A stretch of 64,000 nt of DNA from positions 2,914,001 through 2,978,000 of the forward strand of contig JAPEIS010000002.1 of assembly GCA_029531795.1 (NCBI GenBank). Direction: 5' to 3'. Source of the stretch: Sclerotinia nivalis (Eukaryota; Ascomycota; Leotiomycetes; Helotiales; Sclerotiniaceae). The notes beneath the pieces were generated by a model. The model searched no databases and was not told the DNA's origin. It saw only the letters and a list, made by a program, of their open reading frames with translations. How positions within the stretch are numbered: position 1 is the first letter of the stretch; every line of letters begins with the position of its first letter. This document shows positions 10,919 through 22,584 of the stretch, one piece after another. The position numbers and the translations under genes are program-made.

Positions 10919-11963
10919 ATGGCCACCCCAGACCTCCCAAAAACCATCAAATCCCTCATCCAACCCTCCATCCACAGCCCCAACCTAATCCTCACCGAAA
11001 TCCCCCTTCCGGTCCCCACACCCGGAACAACCGAACACCTCATCCGCGTCCAAAGCACCTCTCCCTGCTCGGGCGAACTAGCCTGGAGCGCCTCAATCGC
11101 CAAATACGCCGCCACTTCCCCAGAATACTCCAAATACGTCTCTGCACCCAACCGACTTCAGGTCCCCTGCTACGATCTCTCGGGAACGGTCATCCTTGCT
11201 CCTAAAGACTCGCCTTTTCCCCCCGGTACAGAGGTCTATACGCGCACATCGTTTGCGAGGCCGGGAAATGCGAGGGAATATACGATTGCGCTACAGGAGG
11301 AATTAGCTCGTAAGCCCGGAAATTTGTCCTGGGAACAGGCGGCGTCTATTCCGCTCAGTGCGTTTACGGCGTGGCAGGCGCTTTTTGTTCATGGTGGGAT
11401 TAGGTGCGTGTATGCGGATGATGCGAAGAAGGAGAATGGGGATAAGGTTTTGGTGGTTGGGGCGGCGAGTGGGGGGGTGGGGGTGCTGGGGGTGCAGTTT
11501 GCGAGGGCGGCGGGGGTGGGGTTGATTGTGGGGGTTTGTTCGGGGGGAATAAGGAGTTGGTGAGGGGATTGGGCGCGGATGAGGTGGTGGATTATAGGAA
11601 AGAGAGTATGGAGGAGTGGGTAAGGAGGAGGGGGCTGAAGGTGGATTTGGTGCTTGATATGCTTGGGGGGAGAGTTTGGAACAGGCTTGGAAAATCGTGA
11701 GGAAAGGGGGGAAGGTGGTGAGTGTTAGGGAGGATCCGGAGATTAGGAGGCCGAAAGAGGGGGTTGCGGAGGGGGTGGAGGGGAGGTTTTTTGTGATGGA
11801 GCCGGAGGGGTGGCAGTTGGAGGAGACGGCGAGGTTGATTGAGAAAGGCTTGGTGAAGCCGGTGGTGGATAGTGTTTGGTCGTTGGAGGAGTTTCAGAGG
11901 GCGTTTGATGTGGTGGAGGGGGGGCATGCGAGGGGGAAGGTGGTTATTAATGTTAGGGAGTAG
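10919..11963 (+). pseudogene. Zinc-independent medium-chain dehydrogenase/quinone oxidoreductase with two apparent frameshifts
   Basis: The first frame starts at 10919 and reads an MDR-family N-terminal domain followed by the Rossmann signature VGAASGGVGVLGVQ, then runs into a stop at 11561-11563. The expected continuation (NKELVRGLGADEVVDYRKES) is present in the next frame from base 11548, and the C-terminal part (ESLEQAWKIVRKGGKVV to KVVINVRE) is in the third frame to 11963. Each switch coincides with a run of six Gs (11542-11547 and 11665-11670) and behaves as a lost base, so either one G is missing in each tract in reality or these are sequencing/assembly errors. An intron cannot explain it because the conserved middle block would be lost. 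Catalytic zinc ligands are not seen, which suggests NAD(P)H:quinone-reductase-like or enoyl-reductase-like activity. Full length would be about 348 residues. Confidence 0.78.
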
Positions 11964-14900
11964 GTTGGTGGGGGTTGGGGGGTTGATGTGTGCTAGATGG
12001 GGGGTGCATGATTGAGAATTAGTGATGGTTGAATTATGACAATTCGGATTATCTTTTGTTACAAGTGGGAAGTTTATTGGGATATAATAATAATGAAATA
12101 GCAAATACTACAATCGTACAAATCAACGCAATACAAACAAAACAATATGAATTTTTACGCTATAGCTAGTGGCTATATAAATACTGAAGGAGTTAGATAT
12201 GGTAATATAACAGAGGAAACCGGAGTTCTGTATCGAGGCCAAAAGGATTTAATTCTAATAACGATTGTGAGGGGTTTGAGGTTTGTATGAGATTTGTAAT
12301 GGGATGAGGGATGAGGTTTGTGGAGATGAGAGTTAGAAGATTTTATGGTGGTTGGAGAGGTGGGGGGAGGGGAAGTAAGGTGGTTATGTATATGTCTGTA
12401 GAGCTGAAGGGGTGGAGGTTGGAAGAGATGGAGATGTGGTTGGAGAGGAGAGGAGAGGAAGAGGGAGATGAGGAATTGTGGCGATTGGAGAGGAGAAGGA
12501 GAGGGGGAAGAGAAGAGAGGCTATATGCGTGTCTAAGAATCTGAAAAGGTATGGGAAAGGGAATGGTAGGGAATGGTAGGGGAAGAGGCGAAGAGATGTG
12601 GTTGTAATCTAATATACAGGTAACGATGCGCTATAAAAAGAATTAGACTTCAGTACCGGTATTAAAGTCGACTACTTAAACCACCGTTAAAATATCTATC
12701 TAAAACTCCTCGGCCATGGGCAATACATTATTGTCGAGCTTTAATCCACTTTATCCATCAACCTGTTTTGGTGTAGTGAGTACTCAAAACCTCTCGATTG
12801 TAATTCTAACTTCATACATCCTCGGATTAGTGAAAACAATATATATATATATATATTTTTTTTTTCGAAAAAAGAGAAAAGAGAGATGAGGAGATATACT
12901 GGTTTAGATACTAAAATTCGATGCAATCATGATGTCCGGCCGTGTTGAGGTATCTACTTTACTATAAACAAATCACTTCTTTGTTAAGTAAACATAAACA
13001 TTTGAATGATGTGGAAAGACTGGCTGAATAGTTTTAGTGTGCTATCTTTTGTTGCGCAGAAATGGCAGTAAGGAATCTAGAATCTAATCCTATTAGATCA
13101 GAAAAGATTTTATAGCTAAGAATTGATAGCGAGTAAAGCATGTATGTATTTGAGACAGCAAAGGTATATATATTACTATGGCTCGGTAAACCGAGGGAAT
13201 TTCCATCGCTTTCATGAACCTTATCTTGGAAATGAGTTATTGGCTGAGTATAAAACTTATACACCCAGAGCGAAAGAAATACCCTAATCCCTCTCTAGAC
13301 TTGTATTTTCCGTCAATATCGGGTTCCTCTGGTGGGCATTCAGACGGTCCCGCAAAGATGATCCAGCATACAACACTCCAAAAATGGGATTCTTCCTTCG
13401 ACCCTCCCTTAGTAGTGCGGCGGAAACATCGAAACTAACAATTAAAAGCCTATTTAGAACGAAACTTCTTGACCACATCGCAATACCGCTCTGTGACATA
13501 CTTTGAAGCCTTGAACTTCAAACACTTTCGGGAACAACACGTTATTGCACCTGGGTGATTACCGCACCAAAGACAACAGGCGAACAATTGATATTGAAAA
13601 ATATGAATGGACACCAACGCAAGAAGGCGAAGAGAATGCTGCAAAACAAATGCGAATCTCAGTCCAGCCTTTAAATCGAATCTGATGATACACCATATGC
13701 GCGCCATGGAGCAATCTCCACATACGCCACGAAAAATTGGTTCGCTATTTTTCTCTTGACGGTACATCGGGATAAGAAGGTATATGGGATAATGAATCGG
13801 ACGGGGTGGTTGAGCAAATCAGATGTGAAAGAATATGACTAACTCTCACCAGACTTCGCAATTATGATTGATGGTATAGAGGGATTAATGGAATTGTACG
13901 AGAAAATCATGAAATATGTACTAACAATGGACACCAAGATGAATCATACCTTGCAATTCCCGATGTGAGGACTTTGTATCAAAGACTTTGCGCTTTATGG
14001 ATTCTTTTGATTCCTATCAAGTACCAAAATTTCAAATGAGATTACAGGGAATCATGGCGCGGTAAGAAAATCCGAGTATAATGGTCCAATTCTTAGACTC
14101 CTCGCCAATTTCAGAATCGGGAGCATCCGATGAACCGAGTAAATCCAAGATGATGAACAAGATCGTGAGGTATTCATCGCGGCCGATTCAGAGGATGCAA
14201 AATTGAGATCAGTGGGATGCGACAAACTTTGTAACGGCGTGATAGAAAATACAGGGTATTCGGAATCTGTCCAGGCCAACGCTCGAGTTTTCAAGTCCAG
14301 ACTTTATTTCTTGTGTATCTACCCTAAAATAAATGTTTTGAGGAGAGCATCAGACATTTTTGACGGGATACATGGTGGCATCAATGTCAATCCCTTGCCA
14401 CTGCAGAAAGAGAGGAAGATTATATTACTTGAGACCATGTACGAGAAACACTTCCGATATACAAAAGTCTTCTGGTGGAATCTCGTTGGGATACGAAGAA
14501 GTATATTGCAAATTTGCCACAGGAAAGCTGGGAAAAACCATGCATCGAAAATTAATGTTGAGATTCGACACTGAGGTGTGCAATGTAGGTAAATCTCGTC
14601 TTGATAGCTAGTAGCCATGCCTTGACATCGGATATAAGTTTTGGGCAGCCAAAAGCTCTCAGCAACTATTGAGATAATAATTCGAAGTCAAGATGGAAGT
14701 AAACATTATAATAGAATCAACCATACTGCGAGTCATTGTTCCAAATAAATTGAATGACCTCGATACATTCATTATTGAACCACAGATTGGACCATGTAAA
14801 TCCTCATCATACGATTAGCCAAGGCTAAAGCTGAGGTGATGTTGTACAAAACTTCTTGTAGACCATCACCTGACGAATAGGCTCCCTGAATAACATTTGA

Positions 14901-15319
14901 TTCATGCAGTCATCTGCACTCCGCATATTCCGTGGGCTTAGGCTGAAATGTTGCATATGAAGGTGATTCGCATCGTATGATTCGGATAAAATTTCCAAGG
15001 CTTGACCTCAATAGTCAGCTGATATCATTTTTTTAAGAATATCTTCTGAAGGTTCTGTTACTACCTTTCAACATCTGAGTCTCTTCTTGTATCGCTTGGT
15101 GTGAATCAAAAAGCAAAAGAGCTCCCATGTTTGTGATTCGTGATTGAATGTGGCGATACGTTTGAATGAGCTGATCATTCACCTGGAATCAATAAATTGG
15201 AAACTAGTAGCCTTTTCGTGGCTTCACACTATCCGGACAGCACACACTATAGCGTGATATCTCAACCATACATCGCGATCAACCTACTAGAACAATCACC
15301 ATAATTATATCATACAAAA
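11964..15319. other. Long intergenic region without a supported gene
   Basis: 3.4 kb. It opens with G-rich sequence (12300-12530) whose open frame is compositional, then an (AT)n/T tract at about 12838-12869, then AT-rich sequence with many short frames on both strands. One minus-strand frame near 13450-13600 has a compact cysteine pattern (see findings), but no convincing gene structure could be built. Intron-like motifs occur without an open context. Confidence 0.5.
12838..12869. repeat. AT dinucleotide and T-homopolymer tract
   Basis: An (AT)n run passes directly into a run of Ts. Simple sequence with no coding context. Confidence 0.85.
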
Positions 15320-16396
15320 ATGGACGCCATCATCAAAACTTTCGCGCCACTCGCGATAAAAGAAGTTACAGCTTATCTCTCAAAGAAATCCACTTCTCCT
15401 ACAACTGAATTAGCCAAGGCTGCTGCCGAAGGAAACACCAATGTAGTCAAAAGTATTCTATCCCAAGATCATCAAATAGATCTGGCACCAGCACTCGTCG
15501 CGGCTGCTAGCGCCGGGAAAATGGAGGTTCTCGATATTCTCATAGATCCTCCACGTCGTTCACGATCAGAAAACTCCCGCCACAAGGAAAAAATAGAGCG
15601 AACTGACGTGAATGTGTGGTCGCAACATATTACACCTCTAATAGCTGCGGTACAAACACACCATGTAAAAACGACAGAATTATTATTGGAAGCTGGAGCT
15701 GACACTTCGATGGCACCAGAAGGTGGAGAGACTGTTCTTCATATTGCAGCTAGAATGGGAGATTTAGAGATGGTGAAACTTCTAGTAGAATTTGAAGCGG
15801 ATTTGGAGGCCAGGGACGGTTGGGGTAATACACCACTGCTCTCTGCGTCTATATGGGGCCACCCTCATACCATCAAATTTTTGCTAGGAAAAGGAGCAGA
15901 TATCGAAGCCAGGGATCTGAAGGGTTCAACGGCATTGCTATTGGCATGCAGACATGATTGTGTTGGGGCCGTGAAGGTCCTGATCAATAGTGGTGCAAAC
16001 GTGAGAGTTCGAGACAAAAAAGGAAGAAGTGCATTGCATCGAGCGATCGCTGGAGTTGACTTCATTGAGGGAATAAATGCCAAGGTGAAGGAAGATATGG
16101 TAAGAATGTTGATAAATGCAGGTGCAGATCCAAGGGTTAGAGATAATGAAGGGAAACGGCCTGGAGATATGGTGGGGTTTTTGAGAGGTGGAGATCGAGT
16201 GAAACGTTTGTTGAAACCTGGAAGCGCACCACATTCAAGAGAAAGGACGCCGGCGCACAGCAGACATGGGAGTCGAACAGGATCTCCTTATACTGATGGG
16301 TCTCGAAATTCTCACGACATTAGTCGCGGTGCTAGGAGAGATCAAAATCTGTCGCCTTTGGCCGGGGATGTGGTGGATGGCTATGATCGGGATTAG
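15320..16396 (+). CDS. Ankyrin-repeat protein
   Basis: Single exon of 358 residues; the start is favoured by an A at -3 and by the N-terminal sequence. After about 35 residues there are six to eight ankyrin repeats through residue 295. Recognisable units include TPLIAAVQTHHVKTTELLLEAGAD, TVLHIAARMGDLEMVKLLVE, TPLLSASIWGHPHTIKFLLGKGAD and SALHRAIAG. The last 60 residues are Ser/Arg/Gly-rich and probably disordered. The N-terminal MDAIIKTFAPLAIKEV helix is not a signal peptide. Ankyrin stacks bind partner proteins; nothing here names the partner. It faces the F-box gene downstream, tail to tail. Function unknown beyond a protein-interaction scaffold. Confidence 0.9.
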   Translation: MDAIIKTFAPLAIKEVTAYLSKKSTSPTTELAKAAAEGNTNVVKSILSQDHQIDLAPALVAAASAGKMEVLDILIDPPRRSRSENSRHKEKIERTDVNVWSQHITPLIAAVQTHHVKTTELLLEAGADTSMAPEGGETVLHIAARMGDLEMVKLLVEFEADLEARDGWGNTPLLSASIWGHPHTIKFLLGKGADIEARDLKGSTALLLACRHDCVGAVKVLINSGANVRVRDKKGRSALHRAIAGVDFIEGINAKVKEDMVRMLINAGADPRVRDNEGKRPGDMVGFLRGGDRVKRLLKPGSAPHSRERTPAHSRHGSRTGSPYTDGSRNSHDISRGARRDQNLSPLAGDVVDGYDRD

Positions 16397-16859
16397 CTTT
16401 TGGTATTGAGAGGTGTCCAGCCCACTGAAAAACTGATTTTTCAGAAAGTTGATAGGATGAATGCAACATAATTACTAGTGGGTATCCTGACTTTTTGGCA
16501 GCTTTGTAAGGTTAACTTCAACTGACTGCTACAGAAAATTCAGCTCCACGGAGAAAAATGAAGTCCCTGAAGATAATAACAAGCACGGTGCAAAGAACAT
16601 AAAAATTGGTGTATAAATATGTGATAGAAACTATGCTGGTGGAAACGAAGCATAGTGGAAATGTACGAATGCTTATACATAATTTGTATAGGCATCAGCG
16701 TGGTTGATGTGAAAACTACATACCAGTGAAGCTATAAAGGTTTAGCCATCTAACAGGGCTCCTTTTGAAAACTTTCTACACAAAACCAATAACAGGTAGT
16801 ATCAAAGCTGATATCTCCTGTATGGTCTACAACCTGAGACTCAAGAAAGCGCCTAACTC
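16397..16859. other. Convergent spacer
   Basis: 463 bp between the stop codons of the ankyrin and F-box genes. AT-rich, probably two 3' UTRs. No repeat or open frame of interest. Confidence 0.6.
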
Positions 16860-17510
16860 TTAATGCGCCATGCATCTCATGTGTTTCTCGACAATCATAC
16901 GGGACTTCCCATTTGTAAAGATCTCAAAGTCCACACATCTTAGTTTCCCCAACGGGCTTCCCAACCCATCCATTGTTACACCGAATTGATCCTTGACCTT
17001 CCGCTGTGGCGAGCCACTAACTTCCAATTCAGAAATGGGAGGTTGAACAATCAACATACGTCTCCAAGTAGCCTCTTTTCTTCTGACCGCCTCATTTGCA
17101 GGTTTGACGTTTAATCTGAAGCCTTCACGATACTCTATAGCAGGCCATTTGCTCCAATCTGCCATTATTCGACCTCGCGGATTATGCAGATATCTGCATT
17201 GCTTTTGAGTTGATCGTAGGTCTAGGAACTGCGCGTTGTGACAAGGTTGGAGGAGAGGATTGGGTCGTGGAAATGATGTAGCTGGTGATGCACGAAAGAA
17301 CAAAGCTTGTTGAAGTAAATTTGAGGAGTCTATAACGTCGTAAAAGCTCTGGCTAATCATTTGAGCTCGAACAAGATCGAGGAATGGTAGCTGAAGGAGG
17401 ATAAGTTCTAGAAGCTCAGGGATCGCGAAGACGGTTTGAACTGAGCTCTCCATTGGACATATCGCAGAGGCTGTGGCAGACACAATAACCGTGGAAGGCA
17501 TTTTGAACAA
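16860..17510 (-). CDS. F-box protein
   Basis: Single-exon, 216-residue protein. Residues 29-72 form a fungal F-box (FAIPELLELILLQLPFLDLV, then QMISQSFYDVID and LLQQALFF), the surface that docks substrate adaptors onto Skp1 in SCF ubiquitin ligases. The remainder lacks repeats and matches the general pattern of fungal proteins of the 'F-box, then RRKEATWRRMLIVQPP' type; that second motif is visible at about residues 147-162. The annotated start is the outermost Met; the MPST Met three codons in is equally possible. The length is short for the class but the C-terminus is not obviously truncated. Substrate unknown. Confidence 0.82.
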   Translation of the reverse strand: MFKMPSTVIVSATASAICPMESSVQTVFAIPELLELILLQLPFLDLVRAQMISQSFYDVIDSSNLLQQALFFRASPATSFPRPNPLLQPCHNAQFLDLRSTQKQCRYLHNPRGRIMADWSKWPAIEYREGFRLNVKPANEAVRRKEATWRRMLIVQPPISELEVSGSPQRKVKDQFGVTMDGLGSPLGKLRCVDFEIFTNGKSRMIVEKHMRCMAH

Positions 17511-20342
17511 TGTATGAGAAACATACTCACCCGAATCATTACTTACCTAGGTTCCTATAGTTTGATTGTTCAGTTTGTTGTTGGTATGGTAGACAATGGC
17601 CACAAAAAAAGGTTGTAAAGCCATGACCGCGACCTCGCTAGCGCCAACAATAAATCACAGCCACATTAAGCCACTTCCATGAAATCCCTGAACTTCAAAG
17701 CCATCCAAGGTTTCGTGTATTTATGTCTCTTGAGTAATCTGCGAATCTCAGATCGTCTCATCCCTCATAGGAAAATGTCGCTTTAAGTCTGAAACATCGA
17801 TAGAAAGATATCCCGACATATACCACAATCTATGGGTCAGAATGTCCTATGAGAACAAGCATTTGCCAAATTGCGATCCCGAGTGTTACAGTAGAGATCT
17901 GAATTGTTGGAATTATCAAAGATCTGATGACATCCGAACATCGATTTGAGATGCGAAACTAGGAAGCCTGTACATAACAAAACCCAGCGCTTCATACGAC
18001 AGTGACATTGGAACTAAGTCCATGTCCAAAGGTACACTACATTGCTTCTAAAGACTGAAATTTAGATATCAAGACTGGTTTATGTGACATTATCATTGAC
18101 TTTAAGTCTAAGTTGGCTTGCTATGAAGATCCTGTGCCTCACAATCCATACAGTTCCATCTGATGTTGTACCTCATTCCTTTTTTTTATACTAATTTTTT
18201 TGAACTTCACCCTGAACCTTCAGACCCAATTTCGTATGCGTTTCCTCTCAATCTTCATCATTTATATGGAATACTGAGAAGTTGAAAGTAGACTTATTTC
18301 GATCGGTGATCATGATGAGTGGTCAGGGACTACTCGAACTATGAGTGCTCGATTGTTCCTCCATGCTCCAACATGAATCTTTGAAGTTGAGCCGTAATTC
18401 CAATTCGAGCCTCAGAAACCCAATGCAAAATTTCTCGCAATTCAAGAGCCACCTTCCAAACCAAGGCAGCAGGCACAAGTACGGTCAGGCCTCTCAATAT
18501 CTGTCAGAGAAGCCTGCTGGGTGTTACCTTTTACAGCAACGTCCTCGATTACTCAATAATCAGTTAATCCCAAACTATTTGAGCGCTTCCAGAATGAAAA
18601 GATGGACCTAACTTCGCATTTGGCTGTCTTCCAAATAAAACAGCCCGGAGCAGGGTCCCAATACCAACTACCTCCATCCAGAGCACAGGGAAATATTGAA
18701 CCATCGGTCGAAGAACAACCACTGAGGTCAAATTTTGGCTATTATCAAACACTGAAAGGCCACCAGACCTTGTTGAGTCTTTGAATTGGCAATCTACACT
18801 TACTTTGAAGTCCACGAACAAAGTCTCAACACCACCGCCTCTTCCAAAAAAGAATCCTCATGGTCAATATCCCGACTGCGATGGTTAATGATGAGTTCTT
18901 CACAATGAATAACAACAATCTTTGATAATTAGGTACCAAAGATCATTAGGTACGAATGATGAATGACTTCATTATCAAAACAGACTGTCAGTCTTTCATT
19001 TGTTGGCTTGACCAGCTGCTTCCATTTGACTCAAAACTCACTCTGACATTCGATTATATGGCTAGCATTTTGAAATGCTGATAACGCCAAACAAAAATGG
19101 TACCAACAGAAGCTTTCAAGTTGAGCTTAACACAAACGAGGGACATTCTTGAAAGTGCAATTGGCTGAGGCTCACTCACCCTTCCGGATGATATTCGGTA
19201 CATTGATTCTCCACGATCCTAGAAACGAAATAGTCCTTTAGAGAAGTTTTGGGAGTATTAGGTAGCTTGTTCAGCTGCCCGAAGATAATGTAGAATGCAA
19301 TCTGCTCCCAGAGTTCCCTTCCAGCTATTGATCGACGGGAACGCTATTTTGCCACCCAGCTACTAGGCTTCTAGAACTTACATGGATACTTGTCTGGGAT
19401 GGTCATGAACTCACCGTTCCCACCAAGAGTTCATGCATGCATGATGTTCTGCGACGCATCTTGCATCTCTAAAGCTAGAAATATAAGTATGTCGCTGAAT
19501 CAAGCAACATGTTCCCAACTAGTCACTAGGAAACCGGATTCGTACAATTTGCAACTTCAGGTATAGAGTCAAGTTGTCGTCCACTACACAAATTCCCAGG
19601 CTGACGACTTCTTCAATCTCTGAGTCAGTTCGCAGCAGATGTAGTGGAGTTGTACATAGGAGCCTCATAAACTCATGCGGGCTTGGTGTGCTTACATGTT
19701 GACCTTCTCCCTGAAGATGCATTCATTTCTCCACCGAATTGGGAATTTAAACCTTAAAATCGTTTTCCTCGTGAGGAAGCATGTGGTAGGACCCGACATC
19801 ACCTCTAAACCAGGGCAGACCCATCCTATTATCGAGTTTAAGAGGCTGGTTGGTATGTATGCATGTACACATGTGGGCCCAGTGGGTAGCTGTTCGCCGC
19901 ACGTTCATGCCCACGACTACTTGTGCATATAATGTCGGAAGGAATACCTTTGAAGGAAATGAGCCCAAGAAAAACCGGAAGGTGTAATCATTAGCTTGTA
20001 AGCAATAATATATATACAATCGAACCGAGTTCAATCAGTCTTTGCTTCTCTTCCACTTGTATGATCTTTTGCCTACTTGACGTTTTCTACCACGAGTTTT
20101 AAGCTTTCGGCACGTCCCTTTCCCCCTATTTCTAGCCTCTTGCTCGTAACCACGTCACAGAGCCCGAATGGCCTAGAATTTACCAAGATAAGATAAGCGA
20201 AACCTCGGCTTCGAACAGCTTCACCGTATTTTTTTTTAATTTGGTTTGTGCTGTGTCAATTGCTATTTGTACAACAAATTACAACATCAATTCGTTTTCA
20301 CGCATTGCACTTTATTGTCCCTGGGACTACGGGGAAAGGGAA
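17511..20342. other. Intergenic region with a possible decayed coding segment
   Basis: 2.8 kb. Most has no open structure. Around 18345-18890 protein-like Ser/Gln/Pro-rich segments appear in different frames separated by stops, which may be a gene remnant (separate entry). A T-run at about 20229-20238 and AC-rich sequence precede the Nudix gene. Confidence 0.5.
18345..18889 (+). pseudogene. Possible remnant of a Ser/Gln/Pro-rich protein gene
   Basis: Three neighbouring plus-strand segments read like low-complexity protein in different frames: about 18345-18611 (Asn/Ser/Gln-rich, includes SQYLSEKPAGCYLLQQRPR), about 18602-18784 (SQYQLPPSRAQGNIEPSVEE), and about 18755-18889 (STNKVSTPPPLPKKNPHGQY, ending at a TAA). 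No splice sites join them cleanly. They could be an inactivated gene, exons of a gene with unseen introns, or chance. I do not recognise a family. Confidence 0.3.
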
Positions 20343-21706
20343 ATGTCCTCCTCATCCACTCCTTCCATTACAACATCTCTCCACAACACTCTCCTCCACA
20401 TCTCACAAAATCCATATCCATATATACCCAATCCACCGAATTGTCCTCGGCGCGCTTCGGTAGCTCTGATATTACGTATTCGTCCTTCACGCAATGATCT
20501 TCCTCCTACCACTCCCCAAGTTTTCCCATACCCAGAACCTCCCACCGACGAGCGACTCGCGAATTTCTTCGAACAATCATGGGTGAAGAATGGTGATCCG
20601 GAATTACTATTCATAAAACGCGCAGCGAGAGAAGGGGATAGATGGACGAGCCATGTCGCACTACCGGGAGGGAAGAGAGATCCCAGTGATGCGAGCGACA
20701 AAGATGTTGCCGTGAGGGAGACAAGTGAGGAAATCGGATTGGATTTAAGAGGAGAAAGATGTATTTATGTTGGAAATCTGCCTGAGAGGGTGGTATCTAC
20801 AAGTTGGGGATCAGTGCCGTGAGTTCCCTTTTACATATTATCTCAATTCCCAATAACAAGGAAGAAATCTTGAAAGGCAATCGCTGATGCTAGCTTCAAA
20901 ATAGGATAATGGTACTGTGTCCGTTCCTCTTCATCTGGATATCTCCCTCGTTCCCACCACTTCAACTACAACCTACCGAAATAGCATCAACGCATTGGGT
21001 TCCCTTACGAGTCCTTCTTTCGCCCTCAGTCCGCACATACGAATACGTTAATGTATCCGATCGATTCGCCAAGCAAGGAGGAGTAGTAATGAAAACTATA
21101 TTGAAACCAGTAATAGGAAAGATGAGGTTTTCAGCCATCCGATTACGACCAAGCGAATCGTTATACTGCAGCACAACGAAAGAATATTTTTCCGAGGAAT
21201 CGCAACCTAGGAAAAGCGTATTTGGAAGAGCTTATAGTTGGTTAAAAGGGGGAGAGAAAGCACAGAGCGATAGGCCGTTGTTACTTTGGGGTTTAACACT
21301 GGGCATGGTAGCTGATTTTCTTGATCAACTACCACCACACGATTCGGTCGAGTTGTGGGAATATCCTACTTTTACTTCCCCAGATATACGGATCATCATA
21401 AACATACTTACACGAAATATCAAGAAACGAAATACAGAACGGTTACGAGGTAGTGCGCATGATGGAACCGGAAACCAAACAGCGGTGGATGGAGAAACGA
21501 CCGCCGTTACAATGCAGGAGAGTGGAGGGCCTATAATAGGGAAGAACAAGACGAAAGAACATGCGGTCGGCGTTATGTTAGAAGGATATTATGATGCTAT
21601 GAAGAAGGGCGTTTGGATAGCTGCTGGCATAAGATTAATGTCAACGCTGGCGTTGATTTTGTGGATAGTTAGGTGGTATAGATTTAGGAGTAATAGGGGT
21701 AAATAA
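20343..21706 (+). CDS. Nudix hydrolase, CoA-diphosphatase-like, with C-terminal membrane segment
   Basis: Exons 20343-20818 and 20905-21706, joined across an 86-nt intron (GTGAGT...ATAG), give 425 residues. The junction restores SWGSVP-IMVLCPFLF. The start at 20343 (MSSSSTPS) is preferred over an in-frame upstream codon because the upstream stretch reads like leader sequence. The Nudix box lies at residues 109-133 (LPGGKRDPSDASDKDVAVRE followed by TSEEIGLDL), with the spacing of the CoA pyrophosphatase/PCD1 and NUDT7/8 group. Family members cleave X-linked nucleoside diphosphates using the RE..EE glutamates to bind Mg2+. The region after the box is much longer than in bacterial relatives and ends with one hydrophobic helix (about 395-417, IAAGIRLMSTLALILWIVRW) followed by a basic tail, suggesting a tail-anchored enzyme. 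Substrate and organelle are inferred, not shown. Confidence 0.85.
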
Positions 21707-22584
21707 TGATGAATGGACTTATGATCATGAAGAGCCATATCCAAAAGTTTATTATACATGGTTTTTGGAGGAGGAGATATGCTCTCAGGCAAGTGTCTAT
21801 ATTTGGTGGTCTCATGTGGCGTCTAAATACTTTCGTGGGTAATGATATTTTGGGATTGATGGAGAGCGGGCGTATATGCAACCAACCTTAAAAGTTGGCC
21901 CAACTACGTCGGTAGATAGGATTGAAAAGAAGGGGTTTTGGGATGTGCTTTCCAGTACATCATGGATCGGACCACTTATTATGTTGGCTTGAATACCTTA
22001 TTTGTTATGTATGTCGAAGTAAAACAACGGGAGTAGATTTTGTGGTTCGGAGTTATATAATAGTTAATTGAATGATTTTGGCTATGGATTTGATTGCGTA
22101 GTTTTGGCTATACCTCTGTTTTTATTCTCATCCTAATCATGGCTACCTATATACAGAAGCATAGTACGGGATATTGAACTTCAACATAATATATCTCGTG
22201 GAAGTCACTACTGTCCAAGCGGAACAAGGTGAAAGCAAAGGCTTGAAAGATTGAGTGTGCAGTCAGGGTGTCATAGCGTTTCTTCTGCGAAGACGGATTG
22301 GGCTGTGGGCATAGACAATAGTATGTCTTATTGTCACCTCACTACCTTCAGTCGTATCAGCCTGGCTCCCATCAACTCGAATTACACTAGTTTCGACCTC
22401 ACGGGTAATCTATCAATGATTTCGAAATAGCTATAGCAACTTGTGTCTTTATAGTTTCTTCCATCCACCAACTCAATGCAATCCATCACAATTCAAATAT
22501 TACATCTCTACACCTACAACAGTTTACCTCAACTATTGACTACCAGACACAACATTCGATAAACACCATTCAAACCATTGTATC
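21707..22584. other. Intergenic spacer
   Basis: About 0.9 kb, AT-rich. It holds the Nudix 3' flank and a CA/CT-rich leader (about 22480-22580) before the next start codon. No gene or repeat seen. Confidence 0.6.

Noticed and set aside
11592..12104. 170-codon minus-strand Pro/His/Leu-rich frame
   Set aside because: It is the complement of the G-rich 3' half of the reductase; its amino-acid content only reflects base composition.
12311..12544. 77-codon plus-strand frame rich in Arg, Glu and Gly
   Set aside because: Produced by a purine-rich stretch; no start context, splice or conserved motif.
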